From positions 372,001 to 436,000 of the forward strand of contig NZ_FOAN01000003.1 in assembly GCF_900109525.1 (NCBI RefSeq): 64,000 bases of DNA, written 5' to 3'. The stretch comes from Allobosea lupini (GTDB taxonomy: Bacteria > Pseudomonadota > Alphaproteobacteria > Rhizobiales > Beijerinckiaceae). Under the pieces are notes generated by a model that searched no databases, had not been told where the DNA came from, and saw nothing but the letters and a program-made list of their open reading frames with translations. Shown in pieces: positions 9,371-19,136 of the stretch; positions within the stretch are counted from its first letter, which is position 1, and each line of letters starts with the position of its first letter. Position numbers and translations under genes: made by a program.

Positions 9371-10357
9371 ATGAACGCCCATTCCAGTCTCAGGACGGCG
9401 ATGAAACCGATAGTCGTCTCCAATGCCGTGCTCGCCCGCGCCACCGAAGCCATTCCCTCGGAAGCCGATTTTCCGGCGGTTGTGCCCGGCTCGGATTACG
9501 ACACCGTGCGCCGCATCCTGGCCTACATCACCAATAACTGGCGCCAGCAGCCGACGATCGAGGCGATTGCCGACGCGGCCGGTGCGACCCCGACCGACGT
9601 GCATCATCTGTTCCGGCGCTGGTGCGGGCTGACGCCCAAGGCGTTCCTGCAGGCGATCACGCTCGACAACGCCAAGGGCCTGCTGGCCGCCTCCGCCAGC
9701 ATCCTCGACACCAGCTTCGAGGTCGGACTCTCCGGTCCCGGCCGCCTGCACGACCTCTTCGTCACCCATGAGGCGATGTCGCCGGGCGAGTGGAAGACCG
9801 GCGGCGAGGGATTGCGCATGTCCTATGGCTTCCACCAGTCGCCCTTCGGCGAAGCGCTGGTCGTGGTGACCGAGCGCGGGCTCGCCGGTCTCGGCTGGGT
9901 CTCGAACAGCCTCGACGGCGGCAAGGTGATCGGCGGCCGGGCCGAGGCGCTGGCCGACATGATGCGGCGCTGGCCGCATGCGGACTACCACTTCGATCCG
10001 CAGAGCACGGCGCCCTATGCGACGCGCATCTTCGAGCCGGGCAGCTGGTCGCCGCAGACGCCGCTGCGCGTCGTGCTGATCGGCACCGATTTCGAGGTCC
10101 GTGTCTGGGAGACGCTGCTGCGCATCCCGGTCGGCTGCGCCACCACCTATGGCGACGTCGCCGGCCATATCGGCAAGCCTTCGGCGGCTCGCGCGGTTGG
10201 CGCTGCGGTGGGCAAGAACCCGATCTCCTTCGTCGTCCCCTGCCACCGCGTCATCGGCAAGTCCGGCGCGCTCACCGGCTACCATTGGGGGCTGACGCGC
10301 AAGCGCGCCATCCTCGGCTGGGAAGCCGGGCAGGTCGCAGGCGGCGAGGCCGCCTGA
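9371..10357 (+). CDS. AraC-domain / methylated-DNA-protein-cysteine methyltransferase fusion (Ada-like without the N-terminal domain)
   Basis: This 328-residue protein joins an AraC-type HTH (about residues 45-140, ending in the usual MSPGEWK) to an O6-methylguanine-DNA methyltransferase domain with the acceptor motif PCHRVI. It should repair O6-methylguanine by irreversible transfer to that Cys. Classical Ada has an N-terminal Zn-bound methylphosphotriester domain; it is absent here, so activation of the HTH part must differ from E. coli Ada. The ATG at 9371 follows GAGGAC. It stands alone in its orientation. Confidence 0.92.
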   Translation: MNAHSSLRTAMKPIVVSNAVLARATEAIPSEADFPAVVPGSDYDTVRRILAYITNNWRQQPTIEAIADAAGATPTDVHHLFRRWCGLTPKAFLQAITLDNAKGLLAASASILDTSFEVGLSGPGRLHDLFVTHEAMSPGEWKTGGEGLRMSYGFHQSPFGEALVVVTERGLAGLGWVSNSLDGGKVIGGRAEALADMMRRWPHADYHFDPQSTAPYATRIFEPGSWSPQTPLRVVLIGTDFEVRVWETLLRIPVGCATTYGDVAGHIGKPSAARAVGAAVGKNPISFVVPCHRVIGKSGALTGYHWGLTRKRAILGWEAGQVAGGEAA

Positions 10358-10366
10358 GTCCAGAAC

Positions 10367-11272
10367 TTACTGGATGGTCGGAGCGGGCGCTGCCGCAGGC
10401 GGGGGCGTCCGCCTTGCCGTGGCCGGGCGCGGCTTCGACGTCTCGGGCTTCGGCTCGGGCAGGCCGAGGCGGGCGCGGATCGAGGCGGCGCGCGCCTCGG
10501 TGATGCGGGCGCCGCAGAAGCCGTGCGAGCCCTCGCGCTGGAAGTCGCGGCAGATCTGCTCGCGCTCCGACGAGAAGCCGGCCTGCTCGCGGGCGATCGT
10601 GCGCTGCTCGGTCAGGTTGGCCTTGGCCGAGAGCGCCCGGTAGCCTTCCCGCACCGCGGTCTCCGCCTTGCTGCGCTCGGCCTCGGTCTCCTTGGCGCGG
10701 GCCGGCAGGGTGCGCACGTCCGGCCCCCAGACGCCGCGCGGATCGATGCGGCAGGCGGCGGCCTCGATCACGCAGGGCTGCTCCGGCTCGATCACCAGGA
10801 AGGCGCCTTCGAGCACGTCGAAGACGATCGGGCAGGCCGCGGCTTCCAGCTTGTAGCGCGGCAACCCGGCCGGCTTGCCGAGCGAGGTCACCGGCACGGG
10901 CGTATCGCCGAAGGAGATGGCGCAGGGTTCGACGAGGTTGCTGGACTGGAAGCCTTCGGCGCGCAGCTTCAGGCCGTAGCCGCTGCCGGTCTTCTCCAGC
11001 GTTGCTTCGCCGAAGCCGCCATTGCGTCGCAAGCTCTTGCCAAGAAGCGAGTCTTCTCCGGGGATCTTGATGGCCGGCATGGTGCGCGGGCGCGGCGCCG
11101 ACGACTGGCCGCCGACGGAGGCCGGCGCCGATTGCTGGGCGCCGGGCTGGTTGAAGGGCTGCGCACCGGGAAGCTGCATCGGCTGAGCCAGGGCTGCGCC
11201 TGCAAGGCCGAGCCAGGCCAGGGCTGCACCGGCAGCGAGGCGATGGGCAGTCGGGCGGCGGAGCGTCGTCAC
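10367..11272 (-). CDS. Secreted protein of unknown function
   Basis: The product (about 301 residues) begins with a clear signal peptide (RRPTAHRLAAGAALAWLGLA, then AGAALAQP), followed by a Pro/Gln-rich linker, a central domain with several Cys residues and a C-terminal Pro/Ala tail. A segment with paired Cys near the end (QICRDFQREGSHGFCGARI) recalls LprI-like secreted proteins, but I do not claim membership. I chose the GTG at 11272 because CAGGAA lies 6-8 nt upstream; the ATG at 11299 has no ribosome binding site. Confidence 0.75.
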   Translation of the reverse strand: MTTLRRPTAHRLAAGAALAWLGLAGAALAQPMQLPGAQPFNQPGAQQSAPASVGGQSSAPRPRTMPAIKIPGEDSLLGKSLRRNGGFGEATLEKTGSGYGLKLRAEGFQSSNLVEPCAISFGDTPVPVTSLGKPAGLPRYKLEAAACPIVFDVLEGAFLVIEPEQPCVIEAAACRIDPRGVWGPDVRTLPARAKETEAERSKAETAVREGYRALSAKANLTEQRTIAREQAGFSSEREQICRDFQREGSHGFCGARITEARAASIRARLGLPEPKPETSKPRPATARRTPPPAAAPAPTIQ

Positions 11273-11421
11273 GGCTGTTTCCTGGTGGCGAAGGTCCATT
11301 CTGAATGGAATGGCTACGCCTGTTGCGCAAGAGCATGCGCGCAACACTTACCCGGAATGGTCAGCCCTGCGAATTCTGTGAGGGATACTGCACAAAGCCG
11401 ATTCTTAATCCGGCTCCGCGC

Positions 11422-11454
11422 CTTGCAAGCAGGCCGTCACCCTCCCTATATACG
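11422..11454 (+). promoter_or_regulatory. Candidate heat-shock (RpoH) promoter for dnaK
   Basis: CTTG at 11422-11425 and CCTATATACG at 11445-11454 match the alphaproteobacterial heat-shock consensus (CTTG, then CYTATnTnnG). The -10 match is exact, but the spacer is 19 nt instead of the usual 17-18. It lies about 280 nt upstream of the dnaK ATG. Nothing else is evident in the 460-bp gap (11273-11734) between the secreted-protein gene and dnaK. Confidence 0.5.
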
Positions 11455-11734
11455 CCGCGAAGCGGTGGTTTTTACGGGCCATCGGGGCCGGATTGCGCCA
11501 GGCGCCAGCACTCACATGCGAACGCTGCAACGCAGGGCCGGTCGATCTTTGTTGTAACCGGCGGGTGAGGCCGGGCCGGGGCTTGAAGTCCCGTTCCGTC
11601 GCTTCAGCCGCCAGACGTGGGTATCCCGGGTTCGTTCGCCGCGGAAGGTGGGGGCGATCCGGGGCCATGGGCCGGGGAGCGGCGTCTTACGCGCGCTCTT
11701 CCGGCGATCTGCTAAATCGAAAGGGATCCCATCC

Positions 11735-13657
<1,923 letters not shown>

Positions 13658-13688
13658 TCGCGCTACTTGGTCATCCATCGACCGTGAC

Positions 13689-13717
13689 GGGATGGCCGGG
13701 CTTGACCCGGCCATTCC
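13689..13717. repeat. Palindrome between dnaK and dnaJ
   Basis: A 12-bp stem with one G-T pair (arms 13689-13700 and 13706-13717, loop CTTGA) lies in the dnaK-dnaJ gap. There is no T-run, so it looks like a REP-type palindrome or an mRNA-processing or attenuating hairpin that could lower dnaJ expression relative to dnaK. The GGCCGGGC core resembles the terminator at 53598. Confidence 0.6.
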
Positions 13718-13796
13718 GTTGAGGCGATGGCGTCGGCAGGACATGACTCGCCGGCCTGCGCAAGGAGCGCGGGGCGGCGCAGGGGCAGCTGGTTGA

Positions 13797-14933
13797 ATGT
13801 CGAAGCGCGACTATTACGAAATCCTCGGGGTCTCCCGGACCGTGACGGAGGTCGAGCTCAAGAGCTCCTTCCGCAAGCTCGCCATGCAGCATCACCCGGA
13901 CAAGAACCCGGGCGACAAGCAGGCCGAGTTGAAGTTCAAGGAGATCAACGAGGCCTATCAGATCCTCTCCGACGGCCAGAAGCGCGCGGCCTATGACCGC
14001 TACGGCCATCAGGCCTTCGAGAACGGCGGCGGGGGCGGTGGCGGCCCTGCCGACATGTCGGACTTCATGTCCGATATCTTCGAATCCTTCTTCGGCGAGG
14101 GCCGCGGCCGTGGCGGCCCGCGCGGCGCCAATTCCCGCGAACGCGGCGCCGACCTGCGCTATAATCTCGAGATCGGCCTCGAAGAGGCCTATTCCGGCAA
14201 GAACGAGACCATCCGCGTCCCGACTTCGGTGACCTGTGAAGTCTGCTCCGGCACCGGCGCCAAGGCCGGCTCGAAGTCGCGCCAGTGCCCGACCTGCGGC
14301 GGCCATGGCCGCGTCCGCGCCAGCCAGGGCTTCTTCTCGGTCGAGCGGACATGCCCGACCTGCAACGGCCGCGGCGAGATCATCGACGATCCCTGCACCG
14401 GCTGCCAGGGCGCCGGACGCGTCACCCGCGAACGCACGCTCTCGGTCAACATCCCGGCCGGTGTCGAGGACGGTACCCGCATCCGCCTTGCAGGCGAGGG
14501 TGAGGCTGGCTTGCGCGGCGGACCGGCTGGTGATCTCTACATCTTCCTATCGATCAAGCCGCACGCCATCTTCCAGCGCGACGGCGCCGACCTGTTCTGC
14601 CGGGTGCCGATCGGCCTGACTTCGGCCGCGCTCGGCGGCGAGATCGAGGTGCCGACGCTGAATGGTGAAAAGGCCCGGGTGAAAATCCCCGAGGGGACTC
14701 AGACCGGCAAGCAGTTCCGGCTCAAGGCCAAGGGCATGAGCGTTCTGCGCTCGCGCGAGATGGGCGATCTCTACATCCAGGTTCTCGTCGAGACGCCGCA
14801 GAAGCTCACTCCCCGCCAGCGCGAATTGCTGATGGAGTTCGAGCGCGAGAGCTCGGGCGCAACCCATCCCGAGACAGCCGGCTTCTTCGGCCGGGTCAAG
14901 GATTTCCTCGGCGGCCTCGGCGGCTCTGCCTGA
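13797..14933 (+). CDS. dnaJ: Molecular chaperone DnaJ (Hsp40)
   Basis: This co-chaperone stimulates DnaK ATPase and delivers substrates. The 378-residue protein contains, in order, a J domain with HPD in [11 protein letters not shown] (about residues 5-70), a Gly/Phe-rich linker with a run of glycines, four zinc-binding CxxCxGxG repeats ([32 protein letters not shown]) and the C-terminal substrate-binding domains. This is full-length type I DnaJ. It lies downstream of dnaK in the same orientation. Confidence 0.99.
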   Translation: MSKRDYYEILGVSRTVTEVELKSSFRKLAMQHHPDKNPGDKQAELKFKEINEAYQILSDGQKRAAYDRYGHQAFENGGGGGGGPADMSDFMSDIFESFFGEGRGRGGPRGANSRERGADLRYNLEIGLEEAYSGKNETIRVPTSVTCEVCSGTGAKAGSKSRQCPTCGGHGRVRASQGFFSVERTCPTCNGRGEIIDDPCTGCQGAGRVTRERTLSVNIPAGVEDGTRIRLAGEGEAGLRGGPAGDLYIFLSIKPHAIFQRDGADLFCRVPIGLTSAALGGEIEVPTLNGEKARVKIPEGTQTGKQFRLKAKGMSVLRSREMGDLYIQVLVETPQKLTPRQRELLMEFERESSGATHPETAGFFGRVKDFLGGLGGSA

Positions 14934-14941
14934 GACGAAAA

Positions 14942-14970
14942 AACGGGCGCCTTGCGGCGCCCGTTCTTCT
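14942..14970 (+). terminator. Rho-independent terminator after dnaJ
   Basis: A 10-bp GC-rich stem (arms 14942-14951 and 14956-14965) with a TTGC loop begins 9 bp after the dnaJ stop. It is preceded by an A-run and followed by TTCTTCT. Confidence 0.8.
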
Positions 14971-14992
14971 GTGGTCGGAGCCGGCCTGATGG

Positions 14993-15184
14993 TCAGGCCT
15001 TGTCGATCACCTTCTTGACGGCGTCCTTGGTTTTGCCGACCGCCTGCTGGGCTTCGCCCTTGCGCTCCTGCGCGATACCCTCGGCCTGAAGCTCGGGCTT
15101 GTTCAGCGCCTTGCCGGCTGCCTGCTTGATGTTGCCGGCGGCCTCGTTGGCCATGCCCTTGATCTTGTCGGCGGTGCTGCCCAT
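14993..15184 (-). CDS. CsbD family stress protein
   Basis: This 63-residue hydrophilic, Lys/Ala/Gln-rich protein begins MGSTADKIKGMANEAAGNIK. It matches the CsbD family, whose members are induced by general stress in many bacteria and have no defined biochemical role. It forms a single-gene unit, convergent with dnaJ, with GGAA upstream of its ATG. Confidence 0.85.
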   Translation of the reverse strand: MGSTADKIKGMANEAAGNIKQAAGKALNKPELQAEGIAQERKGEAQQAVGKTKDAVKKVIDKA

Positions 15185-15273
15185 GGACGTGTTCCTTTCC
15201 GAATGAGTCGAGCCCGGCGCCTCGGCGTCGGTTCGGATGGGAGAACGTCACGGCCGGGCTTTGGTTCCCGCGC

Positions 15274-16095
15274 TCAAGCGGACGTGATGGTCTCTGCGAT
15301 CGCCCGCAGCGCCCGGCCCGTTGCCTCGTCGGCCGGGAAGAAGGTCTCCAGCGCCAGCTCCGACAAGGTCACGTCGACCGGCGTGCCGAACACCGTCGTG
15401 GTCGAGATCAGCGACAGCTCGGTCTCGCCGAGCCGCAGGTGCAGCGGCAGCACGATCGGCGGCTCGGCCTCGTCCTGCGCCTTGCCTTTGATGACTGGCA
15501 CGGCCGGGACGGGATAGCTCAGCAATTCGGTCAGGAGTTCGGCCAGCAGCGGGTCGGCCGTGGCGCGGATCTGCTGGCGCAGCCTTGCGATCAGATGGCC
15601 GCGCCATTCCGTCAGGTTGACGATCGCCGGGGCGAGTCCGCGCGGATGCAGGCTGAGCCGCAGCACGTTGACCGGCGGGCGCAGCAGGTCGGCGTCTTCG
15701 ACGACCGCGAGCATCGGCGCGATCATCTTGTTCGCCGCGAGCAGGGTCCAGTGCCGGTCGATGGCCACGGCCGGGTAGGGCTCGTGCCCCTTGAGCAGCA
15801 GGTCGATCGCGCTGCGCGCCGCCTGCAGGCTCGGATCCTCCAGCGAGCGTTCGAGATAGACCGGTGCATAGCCGGCCGAGAGTAGGAGCGCGTTGCGCTC
15901 GCGCAGCGGCACGCCGAGATGCTCGGCGAGCAGCAGGACCATGTCTCGGCTCGGGACCGAGCGGCCGCTCTCGACAAAGCTGAGATGCTTCTGCGAGATC
16001 TCGGCTTCGAGCGCGAGGTCGAGCTGGCTGAGACGGCGCAGCTGGCGCCAGTCGCGGATGAGATGCCCGATCGTGGGCTGCTGGTGCTTGTTCAT
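15274..16095 (-). CDS. XRE-family regulator with MmyB-like sensor domain
   Basis: This 273-residue protein has an N-terminal lambda-repressor-like HTH (about residues 8-62, SQLDLALEAEISQKHLSFVESG) and a C-terminal MmyB-like ligand-binding domain (PVYLERSLEDPSLQAARSAI, then AIDRHWTLLAANK). Members of this class often control a neighbouring oxidoreductase, but the adjacent gene here is a small membrane protein. I chose the ATG at 16095 (MNKHQQPT) because the HTH follows directly; the ATG at 16131 adds 12 Ala/Gly-rich residues. Confidence 0.88.
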   Translation of the reverse strand: MNKHQQPTIGHLIRDWRQLRRLSQLDLALEAEISQKHLSFVESGRSVPSRDMVLLLAEHLGVPLRERNALLLSAGYAPVYLERSLEDPSLQAARSAIDLLLKGHEPYPAVAIDRHWTLLAANKMIAPMLAVVEDADLLRPPVNVLRLSLHPRGLAPAIVNLTEWRGHLIARLRQQIRATADPLLAELLTELLSYPVPAVPVIKGKAQDEAEPPIVLPLHLRLGETELSLISTTTVFGTPVDVTLSELALETFFPADEATGRALRAIAETITSA

Positions 16096-16229
16096 GATGG
16101 GCAAGCTAGCCGCAGCCGCGCCGCCATCCAATTACCTCTGGCTTAATCGACCGGCCGCCGGGCTTTCGTCAGCATGGCCTCCATCAGCAACCGCCCCGGA
16201 TGAGACGGGGCCTGAACCGGAGAACGACC

Positions 16230-16652
16230 ATGGCCTTCATCCAATCCTCGCGTTTCCTGCGCAACGCCCTTGCCCTCGATGCCGCCGCCTGCGCCGCGAC
16301 CGGCCTGCTGCTCAGCGTCGGCGCCAGTTCGCTCTCCGGCCTCCTCGGCTTTCCGGCGGAGCTTCTTCGCAGCGCCGGCCTGGTGTTGCTGCCTTGTGCT
16401 GCCCTGCTTGCGTTCTTCGCCAGCCGGCTTCGCCTGCCGCGCCTCGCAATCTATGCCGTGATCGGTGTCAACGTCCTCTGGATCGCCGACAGCGTGCTGA
16501 TCCTCGTCGCCGGCTGGTTCGCGCCGACCACGCTCGGCATCGCCTTCGTCTTGGCCCAGGCCGCGGCGGTCGCGGTCGTCACCGAGCTCGAGGTGATCGG
16601 CCTGAAGAAGTCGGTCACGGAAACCGTTGGAACCGAAGCCGCTTTGCACTGA
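16230..16652 (+). CDS. Small four-helix membrane protein of unknown function
   Basis: This 140-residue protein has four predicted hydrophobic segments and few charges, ending in a soluble KKSVTETVGTEAALH tail. The fold resembles small DoxX-like or integral membrane proteins, but no diagnostic motif is visible. The ATG at 16230 was chosen because an upstream ATG (16200) adds only an Arg-rich leader. It is divergent from the XRE regulator, so that regulator may control it. Confidence 0.7.
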   Translation: MAFIQSSRFLRNALALDAAACAATGLLLSVGASSLSGLLGFPAELLRSAGLVLLPCAALLAFFASRLRLPRLAIYAVIGVNVLWIADSVLILVAGWFAPTTLGIAFVLAQAAAVAVVTELEVIGLKKSVTETVGTEAALH

Positions 16653-16789
16653 CCAAACGGCCCGTTAGCCGAAGCCGCCGTGGCTCGCGCCGCGGCGGCC
16701 GTTGCTTGCGATGGCTTGTCACGAAACCGTCGTCTGTGCTCACTAGCCGGAAGGCCTGCCTCCCCACCCTGCGGAACAGGACCGTCCCA

Positions 16790-18991
16790 ATGCGCAAACC
16801 CCTTGTCCTTGCGGCCCTCGCGACGCTCCTCTCGGGCGCAACGGCACTTGCCGAGCCGACCTTCAACCGTATCGCCACCTTCCAGGTGCCGCTGAACCTC
16901 CCGGCCGATCGCGACGCGAAGAAGAAGACGGTTGCGGAGATCATTTCGGCCAACGAGGCCGGCACCCTGCTCGCCTATACCGACGCCGAGCAGAAGGCGG
17001 TCGGTCTGATCGACATCACCACGGCTGATGCGCCCAAGCCCGCCGGCTTCATTCCGGTCGGCGGCGAGCCGACCTCGGTCGTGATCCTCGGCGAGCGCGC
17101 CTTCGCCGTCGTCGTTAGCTCCGGCGACAACTTCAAGGAGCCGGCCGGCCATCTCGCCACCATCGACCTGAGAACGAAGCAGGTCACAGCCAAATGCGAG
17201 CTAGGCGGCCAGCCCGATTCGATCGCCCTGACCAAGGACAAGGGCAAGCTCGCCATCGTCATCGAGAACGAGCGCGACGAGAAGCTGAACAAGGGCGATC
17301 TGCCGCAGCTTCCCGCCGGCAATCTCACTTTGATCGGCATCACGGGCGGCGAGGCCGATTGCGCCTCCAGGCAGGTTGTCGACCTCACCGGCATCGCCGC
17401 GGTCGAGCCGACCGATCCGGAGCCGGAATTCGTCGACGTCAACCAGGACGGTCGTGCCGTGGTGACGCTGCAGGAGAACAACCACATCGCCGTGGTCGAC
17501 ACCAGGACCGGCAAGCTCGTTACGCATTTCCCGGCCGGCACCGTCGATCTCAAGAACATCGACAAGACCCGAGACGGTGAGATCAAGCCGGTTGAGGAGC
17601 TGAAGGGCGTGCGCCGCGAGCCCGATGCGGTGCGCTGGCTCGACAACGACCGCTTTGTCACCGCCAATGAGGGCGACTGGAAGGGCGGCTCGCGCGGCTT
17701 CACCATCTTCCACAAGGACGGCACGATCGAGTTCGATGCCGGCAACATGGTCGACCACATCGCCATCCGCCTCGGCCATTATCCGGAGCGCCGCTCAGCC
17801 GCTAAGGGCAGCGAGCCGGAGGGTATCGAGGTCGGCACCTATGATGGCGAGCGCCTGTTCTTCGTCGGGCTGGAACGCGCCTCACTCGTGCTCGTCTTCA
17901 AGGACGAAGGGCCGGGCAAGGCTCCGCGCTATCTGCAGGCCCTGCCGGGCGGCATCGCGCCGGAAGGACTGCTGGCGATCCCGCAGCGCAATCTCTTCGT
18001 TTCCGCCTCCGAGGCCGATCTCGGCGAGAAGGACGGGCCGCGTTCGGCCGTGACCATCTATCAGCGCAGCGAGGCGCCAACCGCCTACCCGACGATCGTC
18101 TCGGCCGATGTCGATGGCGTGCCACGCGGGTGGGGCGCGCTCTCGGGCCTCGCCGCCCATCCCGAGCTGCCGGGCCGTCTCTTCAGCGTCGCCGACAACG
18201 CCTATACGCCCTCGCGCATCCTCGACATCGACGCGACGAAGAAACCGGCGACGATCACCGGCGCCGTCACCGTGACGAAGGACGGCAAGCCGGCCTCCTA
18301 TGATCTCGAGGGGATCGCGACGCGCGCCGGCGGCGGCTTCTGGCTGGTCTCGGAAGGCGCGCCGGAGCGCAAGGAGAAGCCAACCCAGAACCTGCTGCTG
18401 CGCGCTTCGGCCAGGGGCGAGATCGAGGAGGAGATCGCCCTGCCGGAGGACTTTGCCGCCAAGGCGGTCAACCAGGGCTATGAGGGCGTCGCCGTCACCG
18501 GCGCGGGCCAGGACGAAACGGTCTGGATCGCGGTCCAGCGCGAGTGGAAGGACGACCCCAAGGGCAAGGTCAAGATTCTGACCTACAAGCCCTTCAGCAA
18601 GAGCTGGGGTATTCTCTACTACCCGCTGACCGCTCCGGCCGCCGGCGCCTGGATGGGCCTCTCCGAACTGACCTATCTCGGCGACGAGACCTTCGCGGTG
18701 ATCGAGCGCGACAACCAGTTTGGCGCCAAGGCCGTGAAGACGCTGGCGACCTTCTCGGTCAAGGGCCTGAAGCCGGCGCCTTTCGGCGCCTCGGAGATCC
18801 CGACGGTCGAGAAGACGCTGCTGCGCGACCTGACGCCGGACCTGATGAAGCTCGGCGGCTACGGGCTCGACAAGGTCGAGGGGATGGCGGTCGACAAGGC
18901 CGGCGATCTCTTCGTCGTCACCGACAATGACGGCGTCGACGATTCCTCCGGCGAGACCCAGTTCTTCGCCTTCGGCAGGCTCTCGAAGTAA
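16790..18991 (+). CDS. Esterase-like activity of phytase family protein, exported
   Basis: This 733-residue protein has a cleavable signal peptide (MRKPLVLAALATLLSGATALAEP). An N-terminal beta-propeller-like half resembles YVTN/LVIVD-type repeat proteins (SNEAGTL, VDVNQDGRAVVTLQENNHIAV). The C-terminal half has the phytase-like esterase signature (LSGLAAHPELPGRLFSVADNAY, YDLEGIA). It is periplasmic or secreted and may act on phosphate esters or phosphodiesters. The in-frame extension upstream to 15893 is GC-rich read-through over other genes. It is an isolated gene followed by a hairpin at 19007. Confidence 0.88.
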   Translation: MRKPLVLAALATLLSGATALAEPTFNRIATFQVPLNLPADRDAKKKTVAEIISANEAGTLLAYTDAEQKAVGLIDITTADAPKPAGFIPVGGEPTSVVILGERAFAVVVSSGDNFKEPAGHLATIDLRTKQVTAKCELGGQPDSIALTKDKGKLAIVIENERDEKLNKGDLPQLPAGNLTLIGITGGEADCASRQVVDLTGIAAVEPTDPEPEFVDVNQDGRAVVTLQENNHIAVVDTRTGKLVTHFPAGTVDLKNIDKTRDGEIKPVEELKGVRREPDAVRWLDNDRFVTANEGDWKGGSRGFTIFHKDGTIEFDAGNMVDHIAIRLGHYPERRSAAKGSEPEGIEVGTYDGERLFFVGLERASLVLVFKDEGPGKAPRYLQALPGGIAPEGLLAIPQRNLFVSASEADLGEKDGPRSAVTIYQRSEAPTAYPTIVSADVDGVPRGWGALSGLAAHPELPGRLFSVADNAYTPSRILDIDATKKPATITGAVTVTKDGKPASYDLEGIATRAGGGFWLVSEGAPERKEKPTQNLLLRASARGEIEEEIALPEDFAAKAVNQGYEGVAVTGAGQDETVWIAVQREWKDDPKGKVKILTYKPFSKSWGILYYPLTAPAAGAWMGLSELTYLGDETFAVIERDNQFGAKAVKTLATFSVKGLKPAPFGASEIPTVEKTLLRDLTPDLMKLGGYGLDKVEGMAVDKAGDLFVVTDNDGVDDSSGETQFFAFGRLSK

Positions 18992-19006
18992 GACGCTACG
19001 ACAGGA

Positions 19007-19031
19007 GGCCGGCGAGTTCTTCTCGCCGGCC
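19007..19031 (+). terminator. Hairpin after the phytase-like gene
   Basis: A perfect 10-bp stem (arms 19007-19016 and 19022-19031, loop TTCTT) begins 15 bp after the stop. The T-run is weak (GATATCTTT), so it may only be a partial terminator. Confidence 0.55.
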
Positions 19032-19136
19032 GGCCGATATCTTTGGGGTGTTTCCTGCTCCGCAGCGTAATTCAGCCGCTCCAGCCTTGCTGTTGCTGCC
19101 ACTGCGTGCCCTACTTCTGCGAAAGGGGGGCAGCGA

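Noticed and set aside
9790..10503. Other-frame ORFs over the AraC-MGMT gene
   Set aside because: Gly/Arg/Ala-rich shadows of the real reading frame.
15893..16789. Long in-frame extension upstream of the phytase-like gene
   Set aside because: The extension crosses the XRE gene and a membrane-protein gene and is Arg/Pro-rich; a signal peptide begins at 16790.
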